From: Croceibacterium ferulae
Lineage (GTDB): Bacteria; Pseudomonadota; Alphaproteobacteria; Sphingomonadales; Sphingomonadaceae
Length of the DNA: 53,457 nt
Direction: 5' to 3'
Assembly (NCBI RefSeq): GCF_003660445.1
Contig: NZ_QZVQ01000015.1
Location: 1 to 53,457 of the forward strand
Shown one piece after another: positions 44,251 to 51,789 of the stretch. The translations under genes were made by a program, and so were the position numbers. Each line of letters starts with the position of its first letter. Position 1 is the stretch's first letter. The notes under the pieces are model-generated. The model had not been told where the DNA came from and made no database searches. It was given only the letters and a program-made list of their open reading frames with translations.

Positions 44251-44796
44251 TCAGCAATGCGCCGCTTGCCAGGCCTGCCATTCCGCCGCGAGGATCGCTT
44301 TGGCACCCGGCCGCGACAGCGGCGTGAAAGCCGCGAAGTTGGAGCCGATCAGCTCACGGGCGATGGCCAGGGCATGCACATGCGGCTTGCCGTCCGCGTA
44401 TCCGGCCAAGCCGGGGCAGTGCTGGACAAGCACGGTCCCGAGGCGACGTCCGACGATGTGTTGCCGGACAAAACTACGGGCAAGCTCCCATTGCGCGTGG
44501 AGCGAGCCGTCCCGTTCAAAGCGCATGGTGAAAATCACGAGCAGTTCGCGCTGGTTGGGCAACAACGATCGCTCATAGTGGCTGACGAGGTTTTCGCGAT
44601 CGAGCAGCAAGTCTGGCGCGTCAGGCGGCAACAGCAGCTCATGCCGATGCGCTGCCATGGTCCCGCCGCCAAGCGTAAGGCGGCGTTCGATCGCTCCGCG
44701 TACGCTGTTCGTGCGATTGCCGAACTCTGCGAAAATTGTCCCGCAGACGACATCGCCAGCGACCTTCTCCCGCTCGGGCGCATAATCGAGGCTCAC
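44251..44796 (-). CDS. small MobA/MobL-like HUH-domain protein
   Basis: 181 residues from GTG 44796 (GGGAG eight bases upstream, then SLDYAPEREK). The C-terminal half looks like the core of a MobA/MobL relaxase: NQRELLVIFTMRFERDG, ARSFVRQHIVGRRLGTVLVQH, and KPHVHALAIAREL with a His-x-His pair at 139-141, the metal-binding HUH motif. A catalytic Tyr and a helicase or primase domain are not evident, so it may be a degenerate relaxase or a helper. It lies 174 bases downstream of the full relaxase on the same strand. Confidence 0.65.
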   Translation of the reverse strand: MSLDYAPEREKVAGDVVCGTIFAEFGNRTNSVRGAIERRLTLGGGTMAAHRHELLLPPDAPDLLLDRENLVSHYERSLLPNQRELLVIFTMRFERDGSLHAQWELARSFVRQHIVGRRLGTVLVQHCPGLAGYADGKPHVHALAIARELIGSNFAAFTPLSRPGAKAILAAEWQAWQAAHC

Positions 44797-44970
44797 CGAT
44801 CGTGCTCCCGCGCTCGCCCTGCGGCATGCTCGCACAGCTGTTCGCAGCTCGGTTCGGTACAAGTTCTTCTTCCGGGCACTTTCAAATCCTTGGTCTGGGT
44901 TGTTGCCCCCGCAGCCTTTTCATAAAGACCGTCGGAGACCCTTCCCCATCCCTGTAGTTCTCCTGCTTTG

Positions 44971-47172
44971 TCAGTCCCCGATGCCGCCGCGCTCGGGTAG
45001 CGCCATTGGCATTTCTGCATCGGCGTTTGCCGGTGCATGCCCGTGACTGAGCTCCACGTCCCGCGTACGTGCCGACTGCCTCCTCTGCTTCTCAGCCAAT
45101 GCGTCGCGCTGCTTCCACTTACGACGCAGGTTTGCCACTCGGGCGAGCATCGCCTGAAACTGAGGATCGTCGAAGGCGAGATAGACGGCTTTGCCTCCAC
45201 CCTCCCGGATCTCCTCGGCAAACTTCACGACATCGTCTCGCAGCAACGGCACCTGCCACTGCACCAGCTCCCGCTCCATGTTGCTGATCATGCTGTCCTG
45301 ATAGCGTTGCAGAAATTCCTGCACCCGTTCGTCCTCGTCGAGCAGCGCGGCGAGCTTAAGCACAGGCTGCGGATCGAACGGATCAGGTTCGGCGCTGATC
45401 GTGAGACGACCGGCTCCTCCGGCTGAACTATCGCTTGCGCCACGATGCATCGGGATGCTCCTCATTTTTTGGAGATCTTCAAGCAGTCGGTCGATCGTGA
45501 CTCGGCGTGCCGGATCGTCGCGGTGATCCGGTACAGCCAGCGGCGGCTGAGGCTGTTGGATCGGAGCAACGCCGGGGGCTGGCTCAAGCGCACGTATCGT
45601 CAGCGGTCGGCCGGACTGATCCACCAGCGAGACCCCCATTACCGCCGCGCGCTCGGCGCAGCGCTGCTGGAACTCCACCGATCCACGAACCCGCACGACA
45701 TCCCAGCGCGCGGCAGCCAGGAGAAGCGCGTTGTCGATGGCGTCAGCTGCTTGTGGGCGGTGCACGATGATGATGCTGCCGCAGTCGGTGAACAGATGCC
45801 GATCGTCTTCGTCGTAATAGCGGACCTGCCAGCCATCAGGCTCGAACCTCAGAGGCGTCGTCCACGGCTGGTGTGCCTTGCGCTCGGCAGTCACAGGTAG
45901 CAGCAACGCCGGCGCAGTGATGAGCGGCGGGTGCGCTGGAGACCCGGCTTTGGCCCAAGCCTCCGCAGCCGTGAACCGGTTGTCCGTGCACGCTTTGATG
46001 ACGGTTTTGTACTCAGCCTCCAGCAAACGGATTGCGGCGTCGCGTTCACGGCGGATCAGAGTGCCGAGTGCAGCTGACGATTGCGGCGGCAGGCCGGCAA
46101 TCGTCAGGTCCGCCCACTCGCAGATTTCAGTCACAGCTGCGGTGCGCCCTTCGCGCAGTCGCGCCAGCTGGAGTTTGTGGGCGGCTCGGTATGTCTCAAA
46201 GCCCGAGTTCTCGCGACTGGGATCCGGTATGAACCGACCCCACGCCTTCTCCAATGTCGCGAGCGATAGCTGACGCGATATCAACGAGGCTTTGGCGGAC
46301 TTGTCGGCCACGAAGACGCGGGCGCCGCTGCCCTTTCGTTCATAGGCGATACCGGCACCTTGCAGGCGTGCGTGAAAGTCCAGCCAGTTCCGGCTCGCCG
46401 TCGCCGCGGCCAGGATAACGGGAGTGCAAGCCCGCATGTCGGCCGGAACGGCGTCTCGGTCGCGAGTTCGGACATGGTGACCGGCAGCATCACGAACCAT
46501 GACCTCGGTGACTGGCATCTGATTGTCAGGGTCAGCAAGCGAGATCGCCGACGCTACTCTGGCGTCGAACACCGCGCCTTCGCGGGAGTAGTAGAGTGCG
46601 TTCGGTTCCGAAGACCAGCCTTGGCGATCCTCAATGATGGCGAGGGCTTGGTGCATATCCTCGATGAGCCACTCGCTACCCGTTGCACCTCCTGTGGTTT
46701 TGTCGACCCGCACGACTGCAATGTGCACGTGCCGGCAGACAGTATTAGTGTGTTCTGCATAGAGCGCTGGACTGCGGCTTAGTCCAGTGGCCTTCAGCAG
46801 AATGTCGACTGCTTCGTCGATCTGCACCGGCGTCGGCACTTCACCCTCACGCCAACTTACTATGATGTGCGCGAGCGGAAATTCGACCCGCGGCGCTGCC
46901 GAAGCCGTGGCAAGCATTTCGAGTTGCTGCTCCCGCAGACTGCCGGTCAGAAGATTTCGCGTTCCGAGATGGCCGGCTTTTTCGCCCGGCTCGACGCCTG
47001 CGACCGCAGCATGCCGAAGATACTCGGCAAGCGATCGCACACGATCTGTGTCGTTCATCACCAGCGACCAAGGGTCGGCATCTGCCACGTAGCGGGTGAG
47101 CGCGTAGACATCATCGCGCAACTTGGCTGGCTGATCGACTGAGCGTGCGACCTTGATCAGCTTGACGATCAC
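44971..47172 (-). CDS. conjugative relaxase, MobP/TraI(RP4)-like, with LPD7 domain
   Basis: 733 residues; GTG 47172 overlaps the stop of the TraJ/MobC-like gene (GTGA). N-terminal Tyr candidates in VYALTRYVAD, then AHIIVSW and the HUH metal site CRHVHIAVVRVD (His148, His150), with a further His at 141. It nicks oriT and stays bound to the 5' end of the transferred strand. After a helical middle part an LPD7-type domain follows (GWQVRYYDEDDRHLFTD; RWDVVRVRGSVEFQQRCAERA, about 455-540), common in alphaproteobacterial relaxases. The C-terminus is charged and coiled-coil-like. No coupling protein is encoded nearby, so transfer needs a helper system. Confidence 0.9.
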   Translation of the reverse strand: MIVKLIKVARSVDQPAKLRDDVYALTRYVADADPWSLVMNDTDRVRSLAEYLRHAAVAGVEPGEKAGHLGTRNLLTGSLREQQLEMLATASAAPRVEFPLAHIIVSWREGEVPTPVQIDEAVDILLKATGLSRSPALYAEHTNTVCRHVHIAVVRVDKTTGGATGSEWLIEDMHQALAIIEDRQGWSSEPNALYYSREGAVFDARVASAISLADPDNQMPVTEVMVRDAAGHHVRTRDRDAVPADMRACTPVILAAATASRNWLDFHARLQGAGIAYERKGSGARVFVADKSAKASLISRQLSLATLEKAWGRFIPDPSRENSGFETYRAAHKLQLARLREGRTAAVTEICEWADLTIAGLPPQSSAALGTLIRRERDAAIRLLEAEYKTVIKACTDNRFTAAEAWAKAGSPAHPPLITAPALLLPVTAERKAHQPWTTPLRFEPDGWQVRYYDEDDRHLFTDCGSIIIVHRPQAADAIDNALLLAAARWDVVRVRGSVEFQQRCAERAAVMGVSLVDQSGRPLTIRALEPAPGVAPIQQPQPPLAVPDHRDDPARRVTIDRLLEDLQKMRSIPMHRGASDSSAGGAGRLTISAEPDPFDPQPVLKLAALLDEDERVQEFLQRYQDSMISNMERELVQWQVPLLRDDVVKFAEEIREGGGKAVYLAFDDPQFQAMLARVANLRRKWKQRDALAEKQRRQSARTRDVELSHGHAPANADAEMPMALPERGGIGD

Positions 47173-47468
47173 CGCCCTGTCTCCAGTCGGGCGACTTCGG
47201 CGAGCTGGCGGACAGCAGCCACAAGCTCGGCACGCAATGGTGCGTCCAGTTGCTCAGCATCATCCAACCGATGGGCGATCCGGAGCAACTGCGCGAGTGC
47301 CGCCATGTTCGGTGCGTGAGACTCGGCTTTGCCGAGGGCTCGAGTTCGAACCAGACCACTGCGGGTCAGACCTGCACACGCCGCCTCGATCTCTAGGTGT
47401 CGGCCTTCTGCCGGCGTGACGTGGATCGTTACAGAGACACGCGTGTCTGCGGAGAGCTTGTTACTCAC
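47169..47468 (-). CDS. relaxosome accessory protein, TraJ/MobC-like
   Basis: 99 residues; GTG 47468 with GGAGGT five bases upstream. RVSVTIHVTPAEGRHLEIEAA followed by AGLTRSGLVRTRALG fits a ribbon-helix-helix DNA-binding fold, and the helical tail (NMAALAQLLRIAHRLDD) fits MobC/TraJ proteins. These bind the inverted repeat beside nic and load the relaxase. The oriT inverted repeat starts 44 bases upstream and the gene is coupled to the relaxase by a 4-base overlap. Confidence 0.85.
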   Translation of the reverse strand: MSNKLSADTRVSVTIHVTPAEGRHLEIEAACAGLTRSGLVRTRALGKAESHAPNMAALAQLLRIAHRLDDAEQLDAPLRAELVAAVRQLAEVARLETGR

Positions 47469-47511
47469 CTGCTACCTCCAGCCGCGAGAAGGTTCCCCGC
47501 CGAGCGCTTTC

Positions 47512-47540
47512 GGGCCTGGTTACAGGCCCCATCCTGCTTA
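47512..47540 (+). other. oriT of IncP/MobP type with nick site
   Basis: A perfect 7-bp inverted repeat GGGCCTG-GTTA-CAGGCCC (47512-47529) is followed directly by CATCCTGCTTACC. ATCCTG|C is the nick-region consensus of IncP-type origins (YATCCTG|Y), putting the nick between 47536 and 47537 on the plus strand. Position between the relaxase/TraJ operon and the divergent TraK/TraL-like genes is the same as in RP4. The rest of 47469-47909 is the promoter region for both operons and includes the related blocks AAGACGCCTCA and GGACGTCTCA near 47823-47841. Confidence 0.85.
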
Positions 47541-47909
47541 CCGTTTCTTCCTTCAATACAAGCGGTGAGCGAGCGAACATGAGATGGGGAAGCGGACATC
47601 GACCGTTCGCACAACGTGCGCTCGGGCAGGCAAGGAACGGTCAAGCTCCCTGACCATCTTCGAGCAACAACCGAGCAAGTTGTCGAACGCCTCGGGGCTG
47701 TTGATGAAGTTGCCTGATGCATGATTAATTCCGCTTCATCCCATCGAGCACCGACGGGTGCTCAACAGAGCGGTGACACGCGCAATGGCTGTAATCGAGA
47801 GGACCAAAAAACATTCTGTCTCAAGACGCCTCAGGACGTCTCACCCTGCGTAGACGAGCAAAAACAGGGGTCTCATACTGTTCATGTTGCCGATCAACGG
47901 AGGGACAAC

Positions 47910-48320
47910 ATGACTGAAGATGATGAGTACATGAAAAGCGTGCGGGCACGGCTGGCGGCTGCGAAGGAACGCAAACACCGGCTGGGTTCGACTGCAGCGA
48001 AGGTCGCAGTCTTGCTGCCAGAGGTTCAGGCGGCACGCGCAGCTGGAAAAACGTGGGAAGAAATCGGTCACGACCTCAGGGACAGCGCAGGGCAGGCACC
48101 TGACCCGAATACCGTAAGAATCGCGTTCAGGCGTGCCTCTGAGCCCATGGGCACCGCCAAGCGCCAGACTAAGAAGCGGACACGTACTACTTCGCGGCCG
48201 AAGCCGGAGCCGGTAAATCCGCTTAGCGAACCGACCGCTTCCATGGACGACTGCGCGGACATGTTCGGGCCGATGTTCGATGCGCGCGACACTCAGGGTC
48301 GGCCTACGGGCGGCGAATAG
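47910..48320 (+). CDS. TraK-like mobilization/oriT-binding protein
   Basis: 136 residues; ATG 47910 follows GGAGGG; although the frame is open upstream to 47721, that part is not protein-like. N-terminal basic helix (VRARLAAAKERKHRLG), then LLPEVQAARAAGKTWEEIGHDL and DPNTVRIAFRRAS, a helix-turn-helix-like pair, and a disordered Lys/Arg/Pro tail. TraK of RP4 binds oriT and is encoded divergently from the relaxase operon, exactly as here. Assignment is by position and shape. Confidence 0.65.
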   Translation: MTEDDEYMKSVRARLAAAKERKHRLGSTAAKVAVLLPEVQAARAAGKTWEEIGHDLRDSAGQAPDPNTVRIAFRRASEPMGTAKRQTKKRTRTTSRPKPEPVNPLSEPTASMDDCADMFGPMFDARDTQGRPTGGE

Positions 48321-48332
48321 GAGGTCGGCATC

Positions 48333-49280
48333 ATGAGCAAGCTGAACAAGGACGAGCAGTTGATCCTCACGATCGTGATCACCAATGCTGGCGGAGTGGG
48401 TAAGACAACCTGGGCAGAGCAGCTCAACGGCATGGCTCGTTTGTCCGAGAAGAAGGTCATCGCGGTTGATCTCGACCCGGGGAACCGGGGCTTTCTAAAT
48501 CGCAATGGTGATGATTCAGCGGTGCCGCTCGACTGGTCACCCATGAAGATCGACGGATCCGCGCCGGCTGATCCTGGCCGTTGGTACGAGGAGCACCTCG
48601 CAGGGCAGAACCTGGTCATCCTGGACACAGGTGCGAACATGTTGGCGGCCGCAAATTCGATCAACCAGTTCATTGGCGGACTGATCGGCGTCGCACGTGA
48701 AAATGGCTCGCGAGTGATCATCTATTGCGTGACCAGTCCGCTGAAGCCCGGGTCGGACGAACTGATTGAATTGATGTACAATCGTTTTCGTCGCGGCGCC
48801 GAGGTCGTTATCGTCCAGAACAATCGGGACGGATCGGGTTCGTTCGCCTCGTCACTCTCCGCCATGGGTACGCCTGTGATTGCTCTGCCGCATTTGGATA
48901 CGGGCTTGCAGGAAGTGCGGCTTCGACGTCGCCTCCCGCTTGACGTGGTACTCCGTCAGCCAGAGCCGGGGTACGAGCGTGCGACCGAGCTACTGGCCAA
49001 ACGCCTGCTCGCTGTCGCGAAGCAGGAACCGGTCATCGATGTTGTTGGGCGGGGCGCCATGGAATGCCTGCAGACGCTGTCTGCAGGCGCACCTGCAAGC
49101 CTCCGTTTCCGGCTTGACCGGTTTATGCACGCCAGCAACGACGCGATAAGGGCCAACGAACGGCTTATGATGACGAACCGGCAGTTCATGGCGGCAGTAC
49201 CGGAGAACGAAGCAGCGTTTTTCGCTGCTGCTCGGGCTCACTGGGAAGCCGAGCAGAAATGGAAGGCTTACAGTCGGTAA
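48333..49280 (+). CDS. ParA/TraL-like P-loop ATPase
   Basis: 315 residues, 12 bases after the TraK-like gene. Walker A TNAGGVGKTTWAEQL at about 17-31, Walker A' VIAVDLDPGNRGFL, Walker B-like LVILDTGANML. The signature Lys of ParA proteins (KGGxGKT) is replaced by Ala (NAGGVGKT). In RP4 TraL occupies this place and is a ParA-related protein of unclear role in transfer; a partition role is less likely because no parB-like gene or centromere repeat is present. Confidence 0.8.
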   Translation: MSKLNKDEQLILTIVITNAGGVGKTTWAEQLNGMARLSEKKVIAVDLDPGNRGFLNRNGDDSAVPLDWSPMKIDGSAPADPGRWYEEHLAGQNLVILDTGANMLAAANSINQFIGGLIGVARENGSRVIIYCVTSPLKPGSDELIELMYNRFRRGAEVVIVQNNRDGSGSFASSLSAMGTPVIALPHLDTGLQEVRLRRRLPLDVVLRQPEPGYERATELLAKRLLAVAKQEPVIDVVGRGAMECLQTLSAGAPASLRFRLDRFMHASNDAIRANERLMMTNRQFMAAVPENEAAFFAAARAHWEAEQKWKAYSR

Positions 49281-49291
49281 GTGGAGTAGCA

Positions 49292-49317
49292 GAGGGCAGC
49301 CGACCACGGCTGCCCTC
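49292..49317 (+). terminator. hairpin after the ParA/TraL-like gene
   Basis: An 11-bp perfect stem GAGGGCAGCCG (49292-49302) with its complement at 49307-49317 and a 4-base loop, 12 bases after the stop codon. No T run follows, so termination efficiency is uncertain. Confidence 0.55.
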
Positions 49318-49515
49318 GACCCGGTGCAAGGTGAGTCACACTTCCGTAGCTATGGATATGCCCAATTCTTCTCCGGATCGGGTATTTCGAAATGGATATT
49401 CAAGGAGGCCATTTCACCCCACGGTAAGCGGACATCGGTTCAGGGTACGAGCAATCCCTTCGACTGACCCGTAGCAGAACGCCTGCTTGCAACTGCCGAT
49501 GGCGAAAAACCGCCG

Positions 49516-49556
49516 TTTATCCCACTAATACTCAAAATGGCAGAACGTGGGATAAA
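49516..49556. repeat. inverted repeat upstream of the 49744 gene, possible operator
   Basis: TTTATCCCAC (49516-49525) and GTGGGATAAA (49547-49556) form a perfect 10-bp inverted repeat with a 21-base spacer (centre-to-centre about three helical turns). It is AT-richer than its surroundings and lies in the otherwise gene-free interval 49318-49743. It could be an operator or a recombination-factor site. Confidence 0.5.
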
Positions 49557-49743
49557 TCGTGAAGCTAATCTAACTCCGCTTCTGGCCGCTTCGGGGCCAT
49601 GAAGCGCACCAATTGCAACTTGGCGTATCTGCTGGTTCCTAAGCGGACCGACCACTTTCCTCCAATCGTGCCTGCGCTGCCGTTCATGCCAGATATTTTG
49701 CAAAGGTGAGAAACCGTTAGCAATTGCCTGTCACGTGAAGGCG

Positions 49744-51321
49744 ATGATCAGCGCTGCCAAGATCAGCCACCAGCTCCATACACTTAGCCTCCAAGGGGTT
49801 ACGGGTGCGTTCTACCGGTCGCTGGCTAAAGCCCGCTATGGCCGCTACGCGGGTGACCGCATCAGCCTTCTCCGCCTGTACAATCGAACGTTCGACTTCG
49901 AGTTGGCGCTGTGCTCGGATTTCTGCGCGGTTCCTCCGGGTTGGCTTGAGTGCCATGCGGTACTGCTGCCAGCAGTCTTTCAGCCTGTCAGACACGACCA
50001 GATACAAACTCGCCTTGAGCGGATGCTGCACGCCCCGCGCGACAAGGAAGCGATCAGCGCAATCCTCGCCGCCGTCTCTTACGTAACTGACGAAAAAGTG
50101 GCCAGAAGACGGCGACGAGTTCCCTACATCATATCGGTCCGTCGCTTGGCAGACCAGCTGTTCAGTGCTCAAGCTTCGAACGGCCGTTTCGTGGACGCTC
50201 TGTTACACGGACATTTGGGATCCTGTGCAGACATGATTGCAAGTCATCAGCTTGTCGGTATGGGGCGAAAAACAGCAGAAGGTCTCCTGTTGGATATGAC
50301 CCGCATGTGGGCGCTCCACGACCTTCAGATCATTTCGGCCAAACTGCATCAGTCAATTTATCGTCCGACGAGCGGTCTGTTTGAAGGGCTCGACGCAGGC
50401 TCCCAGTCATTCCAGGCCGTCATGCGTGATCCGAAGAAAATGGGGGAGATGGCAGCGATCGCACTGCGGCTGCTGAACCGCGACCCTCAGCTACGCACCC
50501 CTGAGGAGGTAGCAGAGCAGAGGAAGTTCATTGGCTTCATGACTGGAACAGACTTCAAGAGTGTCGCGCTGCAGCTTGGATTGCAATTCGGGTTCACTGC
50601 CGATGAACTGAACGACGCGGCGGTTGTGAGCTCAGAAACAGCAAGGAAGGCTGCAAAAGTTTTCCGGCGTTTCACCCAAGCTGCCAAGGTCGCTGGGCAG
50701 GAGATCGATGAAAGCCTTGATCTGAGCTGGGACGACCGAGCTCCTGTCGGCAACGCCTCCGGTCCAAAACGTGTTTCGCATCTGTCGCCGGCGGCGATCC
50801 GATACGGACTGGATGCGCCTGCCGCGCTGGCGTACGCAGTGCTTGTTTTTATCGACGTGGCAAAGACTTTGCCACGGAAACTCCGTGAGCGGATCGATGG
50901 GGTTCACCCCGCCGCCGCTTCAACAACCCTGTTTCCTCGTAAGCTGACGCGGGACGATGTCGTGACCTTCGAAAGGATGTTCGAGGCTTATCGGCTGATC
51001 TTCCTGCGGGACGTCAATTCGCTGAACCGCGAAACCAGGCGGGAGATGCAATTGAAGGAGGCAAGCTCCGTTTTCGCGAGCAAGGCGGCCGTTGGCAGAG
51101 CAAGATATCAGCACGTCATGGGGCAATGTGCGAGCGTGATCCACCGCCTCGGTGCGATACCGTTAACTGCGCCTCACGGCACTGTACCCGGCATCTCAAC
51201 GGGCTACGGGAGAAGTTCGCTCGCAAAGGCGCGGGCGACAATGAAGCGCGACGACGAGGAGCGCCATCGTGCCTATGATCCTGCGTTCACTCCGGCCGTT
51301 AATTGGCGCTTCGAAAAATGA
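49744..51321 (+). CDS. hypothetical island protein, 525 residues
   Basis: Start ATG 49744 (GTG 49735 also possible). Mostly helical and soluble. Stretches: SLLRLYNRTFDFELALCSDF, VSRRLADQLF-like (SVRRLADQLFSAQAS), KVFRRFTQAAKVAGQEIDESLDL in part, AALAYAVLVFIDVAKTLPRK. No nuclease, NTPase or polymerase motif was identified. It stands between the TraL-like gene and the recombination module, so a replication or mobilization accessory role is possible but unproven. A short GC hairpin (ACCCCCC-TGGGGGT) overlaps its stop codon. Confidence 0.65.
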   Translation: MISAAKISHQLHTLSLQGVTGAFYRSLAKARYGRYAGDRISLLRLYNRTFDFELALCSDFCAVPPGWLECHAVLLPAVFQPVRHDQIQTRLERMLHAPRDKEAISAILAAVSYVTDEKVARRRRRVPYIISVRRLADQLFSAQASNGRFVDALLHGHLGSCADMIASHQLVGMGRKTAEGLLLDMTRMWALHDLQIISAKLHQSIYRPTSGLFEGLDAGSQSFQAVMRDPKKMGEMAAIALRLLNRDPQLRTPEEVAEQRKFIGFMTGTDFKSVALQLGLQFGFTADELNDAAVVSSETARKAAKVFRRFTQAAKVAGQEIDESLDLSWDDRAPVGNASGPKRVSHLSPAAIRYGLDAPAALAYAVLVFIDVAKTLPRKLRERIDGVHPAAASTTLFPRKLTRDDVVTFERMFEAYRLIFLRDVNSLNRETRREMQLKEASSVFASKAAVGRARYQHVMGQCASVIHRLGAIPLTAPHGTVPGISTGYGRSSLAKARATMKRDDEERHRAYDPAFTPAVNWRFEK

Positions 51322-51412
51322 CCCCCCTGGGGGTGACCTCGCGTTCTTGAGCCTGCGAATCGGACAGATCGACTGACGGCCACACAATCGTGGTCGTCAT
51401 GGATGATCTGTC

Positions 51413-51589
51413 ATGCACCTTATCGACCGCATTGTTCGGATGCCCGAGTGCGTCACTCTGGCTGGCGTTTCAAAAGCAACAATCTATCGCAAAATGGCCG
51501 CGGGTACTTTCCCGTCAAATCGTAAGCTCGGCGTCCGGTGCGCCGGCTGGCGCCTGTCTGAAATACTCGCCTGGGTCGACGCACAGTGA
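51413..51589 (+). CDS. AlpA-family transcriptional regulator/excisionase-like protein
   Basis: 58 residues: MHLIDRIVRMPECVTLAGVS then KATIYRKMAAGTFP, and GWRLSEILAWVDAQ at the end, the complete winged helix-turn-helix of the AlpA/excisionase family. Such proteins control integrase expression or excision direction of integrated elements. Its TGA stop overlaps the GTG start of the next gene (GTGA at 51586-51589). Confidence 0.85.
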   Translation: MHLIDRIVRMPECVTLAGVSKATIYRKMAAGTFPSNRKLGVRCAGWRLSEILAWVDAQ

Positions 51590-51789
51590 GAAGCGTAGCG
51601 TCATCTCCGCCCGTCGCCGAGGCGTTGCCAGCACAGATTACCGTCACGCCATCAAGCCAAACGATCGAAGCTGACCTCCGGCAACTGGTACGTCTGCTGG
51701 CGCGGCAGGCGGCAATCGAGCATTGTCGCTTCGTCGGATCGGAGTCATCCTGCGTGGACAGGTCGCCCTCGCCCCGGAGCAGAAAATGA
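51586..51789 (+). CDS. small linker protein between AlpA and recombinase
   Basis: 67 codons' worth of frame from GTG 51586 to TGA 51787-51789, overlapping the genes on both sides by four bases (GTGA, ATGA). Content: disordered start, then a helix DLRQLVRLLARQAAIEHCRF. The double overlap strongly supports translation. It may be a recombination directionality helper or recombinase partner; no established family is recognised. Confidence 0.7.
   Translation: MRSVASSPPVAEALPAQITVTPSSQTIEADLRQLVRLLARQAAIEHCRFVGSESSCVDRSPSPRSRK

Noticed and set aside
44251-51321. Self-transmissible conjugative element
   Set aside because: No VirB/Trb secretion genes, TraG/VirD4 coupling protein or plasmid replication initiator is recognisable.
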